Positions 34,350 through 44,315 of a stretch of DNA of 60,545 bases are shown one piece after another; the first letter of the stretch is position 1; the number at the start of each line of letters is the position of its first letter. The position numbers and the translations under genes are program-made. The notes under the pieces were generated by a model, which was not told the origin of the DNA, searched no databases, and worked only from the letters and a program-made list of their open reading frames with translations. This DNA is from CAZUXY01 sp964624235 (GTDB lineage Bacteria; Spirochaetota; UBA4802; UBA5368): assembly GCA_964624235.1 (NCBI GenBank), contig CAZUXY010000029.1, forward strand, positions 1 through 60,545. The letters run 5' to 3'.

Positions 34350-34889
34350 TTAATCAAACTTTACCACTTCATACGGCAGATCAAGCGGTCTGCCCTCAAG
34401 CAACGCTACCAATGCCTCCCATATCAAATCCGCTCGGGGAGGACATCCCGGGAGATAATAATCGATTTTCACCACTTCGTGACAGGGATACACCCTGTCC
34501 AGTATCATCGGAAGTTCATCATCATTGGGTATAATCTTGTCATCGACGGTCGGGCAATTCAGGTATGCTTCCTCGAGACATTCTTTTACCGGAATCCCGT
34601 TTCTCATCGCAGGCAGGCCTCCCATGATCGCGCATTCCCCGAGTGAAATAAGGATTTTACAGTTTTTTCGGAAAGAACGGAGGTTCTCCACGTTTTCACT
34701 GTTGCAGCAGCCTCCTTCAATCAGTCCGATATCACACGGCTTCGTAAATTTTTTAATATCATCGATAGGAGACTTATTAAACTCCACCAGATCAATCAGT
34801 GTCAGTATTCTTTCGTCGATATCAAGTATAGACATATGGCAACCAAAACAGCCGGCCAGTGACGCGGTTGCAACAATTGGTTTGCTCAT
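34350..34889 (-). CDS. hoxY: NAD-linked [NiFe] hydrogenase small subunit
   Basis: The 179-residue protein is the short, single-cluster small subunit. The cysteines for the proximal [4Fe-4S] cluster are C14/C17 (GCFGCHMS), the Cys in EGGCCNSE, GECAIMGG and PGCPPRADL. There is no Tat signal, so the enzyme is cytoplasmic. It passes electrons from HoxH to the diaphorase HoxFU. A 73-base gap separates it from hoxU. Confidence 0.95.
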   Translation of the reverse strand: MSKPIVATASLAGCFGCHMSILDIDERILTLIDLVEFNKSPIDDIKKFTKPCDIGLIEGGCCNSENVENLRSFRKNCKILISLGECAIMGGLPAMRNGIPVKECLEEAYLNCPTVDDKIIPNDDELPMILDRVYPCHEVVKIDYYLPGCPPRADLIWEALVALLEGRPLDLPYEVVKFD

Positions 34890-34962
34890 TATAATCCTCC
34901 AACCAGGAAAATATATACTTTTGATTTATTATTAATTATTTGAACATAACTCTGGCAAACTC

Positions 34963-35652
34963 TCAGCCAAGTTCGCTGCCGATGGGTTTGCTGTCGAACT
35001 TTCTCTTCCCTATCGGGATGCTGAATCCGACTTCCTTTTTCAAAATGGCGCCGACGGGACACAGTTCCATCGCCTTCTGCGCCTGATCATCGGTAATAGA
35101 AGCGGCGAGATGAGGATCCGCACTGATTACCGACTTACCCCCACGGCGTACCAGGCCGAATATTTTCTTTCCTTCGGCAGTCGTCACTCCCCGCACACAG
35201 CGAAGGCACTGCACACAACGGTTGCTGTCTATATACAGTTTCGGCAAATCAGCGTTAACCGTTCTTTTCGGCCACATATAAGGAAATCGAGGCGCAAGCA
35301 TCCTGTATCGGTATCCAAGGGCCTGCAATTCGCAGTTACCGCTTTTTTCACAGGTTGGACACATATGATTGCCTTCGACGAAAAGCATTTCTATTAATGC
35401 CTTCCTCATCTCCTGAATCTCGGGCACATCGTTCTCAATCACCATCCCCTGAACGACGGGGGTTGTACAGGATGCCTGAAAACGTCCGCCTATCCTGACC
35501 GTACATATCCTGCATGTCCCGGCAGGTTTCAGTCCTTCAAAATTACACAGTGTGGGGATATATATCCCGTTCTGCCTGGCGGCCGTTGCTATAGTCTGAC
35601 CGCTCTTTGCCTTGCACTCTTTACCATCTATCGTGAATGTTATTTCCTTCAT
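34963..35652 (-). CDS. hoxU: Hydrogenase diaphorase iron-sulfur subunit
   Basis: The 229-residue protein has a [2Fe-2S] ferredoxin domain (CNFEGLKPAGTCRIC and a later Cys, residues about 36-65), a His-Cys3 motif (H-x3-C-x2-C-x5-C near 115-127) and a ferredoxin-like region with CVQCLRC and CPVG. This is the HoxU/NuoG N-terminal layout. It relays electrons between HoxF and HoxY. Its start lies two bases after the hoxF stop. Confidence 0.93.
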   Translation of the reverse strand: MKEITFTIDGKECKAKSGQTIATAARQNGIYIPTLCNFEGLKPAGTCRICTVRIGGRFQASCTTPVVQGMVIENDVPEIQEMRKALIEMLFVEGNHMCPTCEKSGNCELQALGYRYRMLAPRFPYMWPKRTVNADLPKLYIDSNRCVQCLRCVRGVTTAEGKKIFGLVRRGGKSVISADPHLAASITDDQAQKAMELCPVGAILKKEVGFSIPIGKRKFDSKPIGSELG

Positions 35653-35654
35653 GG

Positions 35655-37469
35655 CTAGACCTCATGGATATTCGGTGTTCTACCGGCCGCTTTACAGGAA
35701 TCCTGGACTGCCGCCGTTAGATCAAATTCAGTAACATAATCCGCGTCTTTCTGTATTTTTGCCTCGTAGATTTCACGGAAGTTACGCAGAGTAGTGAGTA
35801 TAGGGTTGGGTGATGTTTGTCCAAGACCACAGCGGCTCATAGACTTGATGATTGTACACCATGATTCTATTTCCTTCAAATCCGTTTCAGAAGCTTTCCC
35901 CGACATGACTTTTTCCAGTTTGTGCAACAACAACTGGTTACCTGCACGACAGGGAACACACCACCCGCAGGATTCTTCAACGAAAAACTCCATGAAGTTG
36001 TGTACAATCTCCAGAAGGTCCCGCTGAGGGCCTATTACAATAATGGAACCGCCGGTTGAAAGGTCATCAAAGCAAATGCGCCGTCCGAAATCTTTCTTGC
36101 TTATGCATGTACCTGAGGGGCCTCCGACCTGAACCGCTTTCGCGGTACGTCCTTCAACCATTTCGAGCAGCGTCTGCACCGTCGTTCCAAACTCAATCTC
36201 ATAGATTCCGGGCTTTCGGCAATCTCCTGAAACACTCAGCAGCTTGGTACCCGATGACTGTGCCGTACCCATTCCCTTATACCATTTTCCACCTTCCACC
36301 ATGATGCGTGCCGCGGCACAGAAGGTTTCGACGTTATTCACTGTAGTCGGCTGGCCCATCAATCCCGACTGTACAGGGAACGGCGGACGGTTTCGCGGCT
36401 CTCCCCTTTTTCCTTCCGCTGATTCGATGAGGGCTGATTCTTCGCCGCATACATACGCACCCGCTCCCATCTGTATGCGGATATTGAAATCAAACCCCTT
36501 CCTGCCTGCTATATTATTTCCAAGTATATTCTTTTTTCTCAGTTTATCGATTACGTCCTCAAGGTGTTTCTTTAGATACATGTACTCGGCACGCAAATAT
36601 ACTATCCCTTCATCAGCACCGATGGCATAACCGGCCACCGCCATCCCCTCGAAGAGCAGATGGGGTAACTCGGTAAGGATCACCCTGTCTTTGAAGGTTC
36701 CGGGCTCACCTTCATCAGCGTTACATACCACATAGTGCTTTGCACCTTCAGCCTGCCGGCAGTATTCCCATTTCATTCCTGTTGGAAATCCCGCTCCGCC
36801 CCTTCCACGAAGGTTGGCGATTTTCACTTCTTCTATGACATCCTCAGGCTTTTGGGAAGCGGCTGCTTTAACCGCGGATCCCGATTCAAAAGGAGCAAAG
36901 AGGACAGGACCTCGGCGTCTTATGTTATTGTTTACCATGGACTTGATTAATTCTGACTGATTGGCGCCGTCACCGAATCCGCCGACCATTTCATCGACGG
37001 GTTTACCGGCTTTCATGGCTGCAACCAGCACCGCTGCCGTTTCCGGTTTCAGATTGGTGAATACGACACCGTTTATTATTGCGGCGGGTTCCTGATCATT
37101 CATCCCGATACAGGAGGTGTCATAAAGCCCGATCATTCCATCGGCAGATCTTTGCCCGAAAGAGCATCCGACCTCCCGCTCGAACGCTTTTGCCACGGCC
37201 GCACGTCCGTTCATGTTTGCGGTAACGCTGTTATTCAGGTAAACCGCATATTTGCCGAGGGGTTCTTTTGAAAAAAAATGATAGTACGTAACCACTCCAT
37301 CGACATCGACCCTGGAAATGCCTAAATTTTTGGCAATCTGTTCGACCGCTTCATCGGAAACGCATCCAAGCTCAGACTGTACATCACGAAGGATGTCCAG
37401 GAGCCTGGTTTTGTCGCCTTTAAAGCTTGCCACCTTTTTCTTTACGACATCTGCTGTGTTAGTTCCCAT
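35655..37469 (-). CDS. hoxF: Hydrogenase diaphorase flavoprotein (NuoE-NuoF fusion)
   Basis: The 604-residue protein joins a NuoE-like thioredoxin-fold domain (1-160) to a NuoF-like domain (about 175-570). The latter has NAD/FMN sites GRGGAGFPTGMKW and GAGAYVCGEESALIE and the [4Fe-4S] ligands ESCGWCVPC plus a later Cys (SRCGLG). It oxidises or reduces NAD(H). In the NuoE part, three of the four usual [2Fe-2S] cysteines are Asn (N80, N85, N124) and only C120 remains, so that cluster should be absent. It is the first gene of the hox operon; no NuoE gene is separate. Confidence 0.94.
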   Translation of the reverse strand: MGTNTADVVKKKVASFKGDKTRLLDILRDVQSELGCVSDEAVEQIAKNLGISRVDVDGVVTYYHFFSKEPLGKYAVYLNNSVTANMNGRAAVAKAFEREVGCSFGQRSADGMIGLYDTSCIGMNDQEPAAIINGVVFTNLKPETAAVLVAAMKAGKPVDEMVGGFGDGANQSELIKSMVNNNIRRRGPVLFAPFESGSAVKAAASQKPEDVIEEVKIANLRGRGGAGFPTGMKWEYCRQAEGAKHYVVCNADEGEPGTFKDRVILTELPHLLFEGMAVAGYAIGADEGIVYLRAEYMYLKKHLEDVIDKLRKKNILGNNIAGRKGFDFNIRIQMGAGAYVCGEESALIESAEGKRGEPRNRPPFPVQSGLMGQPTTVNNVETFCAAARIMVEGGKWYKGMGTAQSSGTKLLSVSGDCRKPGIYEIEFGTTVQTLLEMVEGRTAKAVQVGGPSGTCISKKDFGRRICFDDLSTGGSIIVIGPQRDLLEIVHNFMEFFVEESCGWCVPCRAGNQLLLHKLEKVMSGKASETDLKEIESWCTIIKSMSRCGLGQTSPNPILTTLRNFREIYEAKIQKDADYVTEFDLTAAVQDSCKAAGRTPNIHEV

Positions 37470-37779
37470 AGCACCTCTCTAATGAAAAGCATTATGTATC
37501 TGTATACATTTATTTATGTACTCATCCTGTGTTCCTGCAACGCCAGTATTTGTTTTTAGAAAACCTTGTGTACTGCAATGAAGGAGGGTGTTAGTAACAC
37601 CCGAAGTAAAAAGAAATTTTATTATATCAGATACTTATTATCAAGATTTTTTCAATTAAAAAATCATTATATTACAATTATTTTATATAATTGAACATGT
37701 TTATTGTCCTGTCGTTCGATACAATTATGTATTATAATATTTCAAAATTTTAGTACATTTTAACGATTTCCACACACTT
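37470..37779. promoter_or_regulatory. Upstream region of the hox operon with a palindrome
   Basis: This 310-base gap lies upstream of hoxF and downstream of the radical SAM gene. GGGTGTTAGTAACACCC at 37586-37602 is a perfect 8-base inverted repeat around one G, about 120 bases before hoxF. It lacks a T tail, so an operator is likelier than a terminator. No Rex site was found. Confidence 0.4.
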
Positions 37780-39123
37780 TTAACGTGAAGTATAATTAAA
37801 CTTTATCCGACTTCTGTTATACTTTCTTGCATCGAGAAAAATAGATACTAAATCATCGGTCTCTATGTGATTCCACCGGAAAAATGAACTTCCCGCACAT
37901 AGACGCGGCGAAACATCATCGAAACCTCTTTTATCTTCCCAGCCTTCAGTTCCAGGAACCGGATAATAACAGGAGATTCCTACCAGTATCTGCTGACGCT
38001 TAAGAAAATCCAGGGTCCCCCATGCTGAATCTTTACTCTGGGCCGGCAGACCGGCAATCATATATGCAACTACAGGTATACCGTTTTTCCGGGCAATCGT
38101 AATCGTATTTTCGAATTCCGCGCATGATGAAACGCGTTTGTTTTCATTCAACACATTCATGTCAAATGACACCGGTGACAGGTTCAAATGCGTGATGTTC
38201 CATGATTTTAATAATGATATTTTCTCTTCGTCAAGATAACGAAAGTCCAGACCGTTTTCCATGGAAATGCTGAAATTACCGCCGAATCCGGCTTTCATCC
38301 GGTCTATTACACGGGCAAGATAGTTGAAATCAGCGGTAATGTTATCATCTTCAAAATTGATATGTACATTCTTCCCGGACTTTCCTATTCCATTGAACAT
38401 CTTTTCAATATCAGAGATATGTGATGTTTTGAATCCAGGAAACACCTGTCGGACGGAACAATAAGGACATGACCGCGGGCATCCCCTCGAAACCATGGTC
38501 GAATAATAACAACATCGTGCATTCTCACCTGTTTTAATAATAACCGGTCGAAAGCGCGTGATATTTGTATCAGTCGCCTTTTGCCTCACGAAATCATTGC
38601 GGTTGATAATGCATTTACCGGAATTTTCTAAATCCAATATCTCCAGCAGGAAATCGTCGGCTTCCCCAACCACGGCAAAATCCGCCGGTGAATTATCGAT
38701 GAAATACTCAGGATATACCGTCGGTCCCGGTCCACCTATAACTATAGGGGTGAAGGGAAGCAGTTTTCGTATTTCTGCCACACACTCCAGGGTTTCTACC
38801 GCGTAACAGAAAGCAAAACAGCTGATCAGTATCCTGTGGGGGGCATAGTTTTTTACATCCAGGGCGATATTTGCAGGGGTAACGCCATATCGTTTGAACT
38901 CAGAGAAAAAATACGAGGTCCCCAGGTATTTGGAGAGATAACCCAGTTCTTGAGGCAGTTTCTCACTTCTTCCACGTTTACGCACACCGTTGAAAACACA
39001 ATATTCGATATTATTTCTTTTAAGTATATCAGCGAGTGTATGGATCCCGAGGAAGGAACCACGTTGACGGGTATAATAAAAATCTCTTACAGGGGGTATA
39101 ACCAGCGCAATGCGCATTTTCAT
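37780..39123 (-). CDS. B12-binding-domain radical SAM protein
   Basis: The 447-residue protein has an N-terminal Rossmann-like B12-binding domain (PIVIGGPGPTVYPE near 125-139, without an evident DxHxxG motif) and a radical SAM core with C215-x3-C219-x2-C222. The C-terminal part closes the barrel. Members modify lipids, hopanoids, peptides or bacteriochlorophyll, and no substrate can be named. It begins 11 bases after the DUF2889 gene, so the two form an operon. A start two codons later (MRIAL) is possible. Confidence 0.88.
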   Translation of the reverse strand: MKMRIALVIPPVRDFYYTRQRGSFLGIHTLADILKRNNIEYCVFNGVRKRGRSEKLPQELGYLSKYLGTSYFFSEFKRYGVTPANIALDVKNYAPHRILISCFAFCYAVETLECVAEIRKLLPFTPIVIGGPGPTVYPEYFIDNSPADFAVVGEADDFLLEILDLENSGKCIINRNDFVRQKATDTNITRFRPVIIKTGENARCCYYSTMVSRGCPRSCPYCSVRQVFPGFKTSHISDIEKMFNGIGKSGKNVHINFEDDNITADFNYLARVIDRMKAGFGGNFSISMENGLDFRYLDEEKISLLKSWNITHLNLSPVSFDMNVLNENKRVSSCAEFENTITIARKNGIPVVAYMIAGLPAQSKDSAWGTLDFLKRQQILVGISCYYPVPGTEGWEDKRGFDDVSPRLCAGSSFFRWNHIETDDLVSIFLDARKYNRSRIKFNYTSR

Positions 39124-39133
39124 TATGGCCGCA

Positions 39134-39739
39134 TTACAAGTCGTTTTTCTTGTTTCTGTTATTTTCTTTATTCTCTTTTCTAATCTCTTCCAGTTTTTTC
39201 AGAATGTCACGTACAAGAGGACCGTCTTCTTTCCACATTCCGCAACTGTTTACAGGAATAGCTTTCAGCATTACTTCAGGGGAAACATTTTTGAGTTCCA
39301 TGGGGCTTCGAGAACTGTACGCGTAATATCCCTGGGTCGCGGCCGGCGCCATTGCCAGCAGTAATGAAACAAGATGGAAGCAGCCTTTTATACCACCGGC
39401 AATCGCAAGCACCTTTTGCGTAAAACCTGAAGTCAGTGTCAGCCCCTCGACGGGTTTCAGACAGTTTATTAAATCAGCACATCCATCCCGAGGAATGCCC
39501 GGCATTTCCACCTCGATATCGGTGATCATTTTCTCCGGCCCTTTTATCCGCATTCTAATGATCATATGGTGTAAAATGCCTGCCTGTTTTGTTTCTCCTG
39601 TAAGGATGTAATAATCCTGCAGGCGTTTTTCCAAAAGAATTCCTTCAACTATAACAGCGTCTTCCCCCGACGGATAAGTCGTTATGGAAATATCCCTTGA
39701 ATGGATTCTTTCGCTTTCATCAAATGTTCTACTTTTCAT
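39134..39739 (-). CDS. DUF2889 family protein
   Basis: From the ATG at 39739 (AAAGG eight bases upstream) the product has 201 residues. It matches DUF2889 by the early strand IEGILLEKRLQDYY form, the LTLTSGFTQKVL segment and the GGIKGCFHLVSLLLAMAP segment near residue 120. The family is widespread but uncharacterised, often near envelope or phytochrome-like signalling genes. It is upstream of and probably co-transcribed with the radical SAM gene. Confidence 0.75.
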   Translation of the reverse strand: MKSRTFDESERIHSRDISITTYPSGEDAVIVEGILLEKRLQDYYILTGETKQAGILHHMIIRMRIKGPEKMITDIEVEMPGIPRDGCADLINCLKPVEGLTLTSGFTQKVLAIAGGIKGCFHLVSLLLAMAPAATQGYYAYSSRSPMELKNVSPEVMLKAIPVNSCGMWKEDGPLVRDILKKLEEIRKENKENNRNKKNDL

Positions 39740-39998
39740 CAGCTTTGCCTTTCGTTCTGTTATTAATAAAACTGCATTGTTTGTATAATTCAGTGTCAAG
39801 CAGTAAAAAAAGTAACATAATCCTGATATGTAGATAGTACCATTGAGTAATAATTATCGGTTGGCGGTAAAACAGAGGTATTTAAACCAGGCTGTTCATA
39901 TCAAATATGTTTCTAAAAAATGACGGGATTATCTACCTATTCCGCGTCGGAGTTTTAATCAACAATGCTGCAGTTTGAACTGCCTGAAATACAAAACC

Positions 39999-41288
39999 TT
40001 ACTCTATTCTAAAAAACTCAATATGTTTGTTCAACGCCTCGGTCTGCGCGCTGATCTCTTCAGACGATGACGCGATCTCCTCGGCGCTGGCGGCGACGTT
40101 CTGCGTGATCTGGTTTATCTGGTCTATGGTGCTGGTCATCTCACGGTTGGTGTTCTTTTGCTCATCGGTCGAGAGTGATATATTGTCGGCCATCTCCATC
40201 ACCTTGCGGGTGTCGCCGACCACCTTGTCGCTGAATTCGCTCTGTGTCTTCGCCGATTCAGATATCTTCCTCACCATCTCATCGGTGCGGCGTATGTTCT
40301 CTATTATTGAATACAGCGCCTTCGACGTGCTGTCGACGTACTCCTTCCCTTTCGATACTTCCGCCAGCCCCGTTTTCACCAGGTCGTTGATGTTCCTCGT
40401 GCTCTGCGCCGTCTCCTCCGCCAGCTTGGAAATCTCGTCGGCCACCACGGCGAACCCCTTCCCGTGTTCCCCCGCCCTCGCCGCCTCGATCGCCGCGTTG
40501 AGCGAGAGCAGATTCACCTGCTCGGATACGTCGCTGATCATCTTCACTATCTCGGATATCTGCTTCGTGCTCGAATCGATGCTGTTCATCCCCTTGATGG
40601 TGTTCTGCATCAGTTCGTTCCCCTTCTGGGCCTCACTCGTCATGGTGTTGGCCATCCGCAACGCCTCGGCGGCATATCCCGTCACCTCCTGCACCAGCCT
40701 CTTGAGCTCGTCCATGCTCTTATAGGTTTCCCGGGCGAATTCCGACTGCTCCTTCGTGTTGGTCGCGATCATCTCCACCGAACTGGACACCTCCTCCAGC
40801 GACGCCGACGCCTGTTCCACCGATGCGGCCTGTCCCTGGGCGTTCTGCGACAGGTCCTGGCTGGTGGCGGCAAACGCCTCGGCGGACGTGGCCAGCTGAC
40901 GCGATGAGTCCAGTGCCACATGTATGATCTGCCGCAGTTTATCCAGCACGATCTTCAAATGGCGTATGAGTTCACCGAATTCGTCAGGTATATAATCGTC
41001 AATGCGTACCGAAAGATCCCCGTTCGCCACCTGCTGCAGGTTCCCGATGATGCGTGTGATAGGACGGGAGATCACCTTCGTCGTCAGCATAATGATGCCC
41101 ACCATCAGCCCGATGATGATCATCAACCCGATAATGACAAAGAGTATCTGGATGTTGACCTCTTCAAGAAATTCGTCCCGGTCTTCCAGCAGCACCAGAT
41201 AGCCGTTTACCGCGGGTACCTCCTGTGCATAGGCGTATTTCGCTTTGCCGTCGAAGGTCAGGCTCATAAACCGGTTGTTGAGGTTGCC
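39999..41288. repeat. 1290-bp direct repeat, copy 1
   Basis: This stretch, from the stop codon of the first chemoreceptor back to residue ~398, appears identical to 43026-44315 (offset 3027). Identity ends abruptly at 41289 (G versus C), after which many differences occur. Confidence 0.9.
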
Positions 41289-42479
41289 GCCCAGCAACTG
41301 CTGCAATCCCTTGAATTTTCCGCCGTCATCCTTTAAGTCTTTGCCGATGTATTTGCCGTTATATTTATTGGCGAAATCAATGATTATCCGACCGTCCCTG
41401 GAAAGTATAAGGTAGCGTGCGCTTTTCAGAAGCTTGCGGTCGATCGCTTCCTCCTCAATGGAACTTATGGTAAGGCTGACCGCCAGCATCCCCACCAGTT
41501 CCCCTTTTCTTTTTATTGGATAACCAGTTACTATAACCGCCTTTCCTGAAGCTTTCCCCATTACCGGTTCTGAATAGGCTATCTTACCTGTTTTAAAAAC
41601 TTCTTTAAAATAGCCCCTGTCGGCCACGCTCTTATAACTCCCATCGCTGAAAGGACCCATCCCATCAGGACCAACGGCAAGATACACCCCTACCGCATCA
41701 TCTTTTGTTTTATGGAGATTCTCCAGAAACGTACCTATCCTTTTCATGTCCATGGACTGAATCAGCTCACTGCGTACATAGGCCCCCAGTTCAATGTCCG
41801 CCCTGCGGTATACCTTATCCAGCAGTATGTTTGATTTTTGTACTGTAGAAAATAATAAACTTTTTGCCTTTTCGTGGCTATTGGCATATGTCAGTCGGAA
41901 GATAAGAACACCGCTCAGCGAAAAAATAATCATGAGAGGAGACAGCACATTGATGAAGAATTTTGCGAACAGGCTTATGGGCCGAAAACTGATGCTATCA
42001 GTCAAAGGGTACAACGCCTGTTTGAGGAATGAATAATAGACCGCTGATGACGCAAATCCCAATAGAAGTGTTACGATTCCTATAAACACCGCGATCTGCC
42101 ATGAAGGAGTGGTGTCTGTTACCAGCATAATCACAACCGCGATCGAGGTGCCAATCAATATTACTGATGCTAATATAATAGTATTCATTAACGGGAATTG
42201 ATTTACGATCTTCTCTGTTTCGTTAATGTCCTCTACCCGTTTCTCTGTGATCGCCGTAATGTGGTGTTGTGTACGATTACTGGTAATGGTGATTATCACA
42301 AAGGAAATACCCAGAAATACGACAATCAGGGCGGCAACATAGTGGACTATATATATGTATGCGGGAATAGCGATTATCGACAACAGCACAGCGACAATGG
42401 CGTAAAACAAACATCCGTACACATACCACCTGATTGAGTTGGATTTGATCCTGGACAAATCTGTGCCGATTGACTTCAT
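39999..42479 (-). CDS. Methyl-accepting chemotaxis protein with multi-span N-terminus and Cache domain (copy 1)
   Basis: From the ATG at 42479 (AAGGAG upstream) the receptor has 826 residues. It has five or more membrane spans in the first ~200 residues, an extracytoplasmic dCache-like domain (about 215-440), a further membrane span, HAMP (RPITRIIGNLQQVANGD) and a long signalling coiled coil with the tip DEISKLAEETAQSTRNI. It has no CheR-binding pentapeptide. The last 429 residues are identical to those of the next receptor. The ligand is unknown. Confidence 0.92.
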   Translation of the reverse strand: MKSIGTDLSRIKSNSIRWYVYGCLFYAIVAVLLSIIAIPAYIYIVHYVAALIVVFLGISFVIITITSNRTQHHITAITEKRVEDINETEKIVNQFPLMNTIILASVILIGTSIAVVIMLVTDTTPSWQIAVFIGIVTLLLGFASSAVYYSFLKQALYPLTDSISFRPISLFAKFFINVLSPLMIIFSLSGVLIFRLTYANSHEKAKSLLFSTVQKSNILLDKVYRRADIELGAYVRSELIQSMDMKRIGTFLENLHKTKDDAVGVYLAVGPDGMGPFSDGSYKSVADRGYFKEVFKTGKIAYSEPVMGKASGKAVIVTGYPIKRKGELVGMLAVSLTISSIEEEAIDRKLLKSARYLILSRDGRIIIDFANKYNGKYIGKDLKDDGGKFKGLQQLLGGNLNNRFMSLTFDGKAKYAYAQEVPAVNGYLVLLEDRDEFLEEVNIQILFVIIGLMIIIGLMVGIIMLTTKVISRPITRIIGNLQQVANGDLSVRIDDYIPDEFGELIRHLKIVLDKLRQIIHVALDSSRQLATSAEAFAATSQDLSQNAQGQAASVEQASASLEEVSSSVEMIATNTKEQSEFARETYKSMDELKRLVQEVTGYAAEALRMANTMTSEAQKGNELMQNTIKGMNSIDSSTKQISEIVKMISDVSEQVNLLSLNAAIEAARAGEHGKGFAVVADEISKLAEETAQSTRNINDLVKTGLAEVSKGKEYVDSTSKALYSIIENIRRTDEMVRKISESAKTQSEFSDKVVGDTRKVMEMADNISLSTDEQKNTNREMTSTIDQINQITQNVAASAEEIASSSEEISAQTEALNKHIEFFRIE

Positions 42480-43025
42480 TTTTTCTCCTTCATCGCTGAC
42501 GCGATCACACCTTTTAAGCACTTTTTACGGTGCTTTTTTGCATAAATCCATTTTATAGAATAAAGATAGTCACTCCATACCTGATATTTAAGGAACCCAT
42601 ACTCTATACTCCGGTTTCTGCTATATCTTACTACTCAAGTCTTTTACATTCAATAAAAGAATTTTTTGTTGAATCAATAAATATAGTCATTTTAATAGAA
42701 TCATTTACACAAGACACATGTCCTGGTTATCATGTTATACAACATTATAATTTATTATGCTATCCTTTTATGAATTATAACTTTTTCTTAGATTTGTGTT
42801 TATTCTTTTCATAAAAAAACGGAACTTTAATAAGTTCCGTTTTTTCATTATCATATTTTCTTTTACTTATGGGCACATCTAAAAACTAGAATTTTCTGAA
42901 ATATTACTATTGAGAATTCTGATTTTTACCTTTACATGTGCTCACAAGGTTACATCCAAAACATAATATTTCGAGTTTCCCTTATATCGAAATTTTCATT
43001 TATCTATTCTCTACACAAATCATAG
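42480..43025. other. Intergenic region between the two chemoreceptor genes
   Basis: The 546-base AT-rich gap holds a strong palindromic terminator (separate entry) and a small inverted repeat AAGCAC/GTGCTT (42516-42535) in the leader of copy 1. No gene or riboswitch is recognised. Confidence 0.45.
42813..42847. terminator. Terminator downstream of chemoreceptor copy 2
   Basis: A perfect stem AACGGAACTT/AAGTTCCGTT around TAAT is flanked by A and T runs, so it works on either strand. It lies about 180 bases after the stop of the second chemoreceptor. Confidence 0.85.
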
Positions 43026-44315
43026 TTACTCTATTCTAAAAAACTCAATATGTTTGTTCAACGCCTCGGTCTGCGCGCTGATCTCTTCAGACGATGACGC
43101 GATCTCCTCGGCGCTGGCGGCGACGTTCTGCGTGATCTGGTTTATCTGGTCTATGGTGCTGGTCATCTCACGGTTGGTGTTCTTTTGCTCATCGGTCGAG
43201 AGTGATATATTGTCGGCCATCTCCATCACCTTGCGGGTGTCGCCGACCACCTTGTCGCTGAATTCGCTCTGTGTCTTCGCCGATTCAGATATCTTCCTCA
43301 CCATCTCATCGGTGCGGCGTATGTTCTCTATTATTGAATACAGCGCCTTCGACGTGCTGTCGACGTACTCCTTCCCTTTCGATACTTCCGCCAGCCCCGT
43401 TTTCACCAGGTCGTTGATGTTCCTCGTGCTCTGCGCCGTCTCCTCCGCCAGCTTGGAAATCTCGTCGGCCACCACGGCGAACCCCTTCCCGTGTTCCCCC
43501 GCCCTCGCCGCCTCGATCGCCGCGTTGAGCGAGAGCAGATTCACCTGCTCGGATACGTCGCTGATCATCTTCACTATCTCGGATATCTGCTTCGTGCTCG
43601 AATCGATGCTGTTCATCCCCTTGATGGTGTTCTGCATCAGTTCGTTCCCCTTCTGGGCCTCACTCGTCATGGTGTTGGCCATCCGCAACGCCTCGGCGGC
43701 ATATCCCGTCACCTCCTGCACCAGCCTCTTGAGCTCGTCCATGCTCTTATAGGTTTCCCGGGCGAATTCCGACTGCTCCTTCGTGTTGGTCGCGATCATC
43801 TCCACCGAACTGGACACCTCCTCCAGCGACGCCGACGCCTGTTCCACCGATGCGGCCTGTCCCTGGGCGTTCTGCGACAGGTCCTGGCTGGTGGCGGCAA
43901 ACGCCTCGGCGGACGTGGCCAGCTGACGCGATGAGTCCAGTGCCACATGTATGATCTGCCGCAGTTTATCCAGCACGATCTTCAAATGGCGTATGAGTTC
44001 ACCGAATTCGTCAGGTATATAATCGTCAATGCGTACCGAAAGATCCCCGTTCGCCACCTGCTGCAGGTTCCCGATGATGCGTGTGATAGGACGGGAGATC
44101 ACCTTCGTCGTCAGCATAATGATGCCCACCATCAGCCCGATGATGATCATCAACCCGATAATGACAAAGAGTATCTGGATGTTGACCTCTTCAAGAAATT
44201 CGTCCCGGTCTTCCAGCAGCACCAGATAGCCGTTTACCGCGGGTACCTCCTGTGCATAGGCGTATTTCGCTTTGCCGTCGAAGGTCAGGCTCATAAACCG
44301 GTTGTTGAGGTTGCC
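43026..44315. repeat. 1290-bp direct repeat, copy 2
   Basis: Second copy of the identical tract, matching 39999-41288. It covers HAMP and the whole signalling domain and ends at the stop codon, with no shared flank on the 3' side beyond the coding region. Confidence 0.9.

Noticed and set aside
33573..34646. Long plus-strand frame opposite hoxH and hoxY
   Set aside because: It spans two well-conserved hydrogenase genes on the other strand and has no family features of its own.
42516..42535. Possible c-di-GMP riboswitch in the chemoreceptor leader
   Set aside because: Only a 6-bp hairpin is present; none of the conserved GEMM core is visible.
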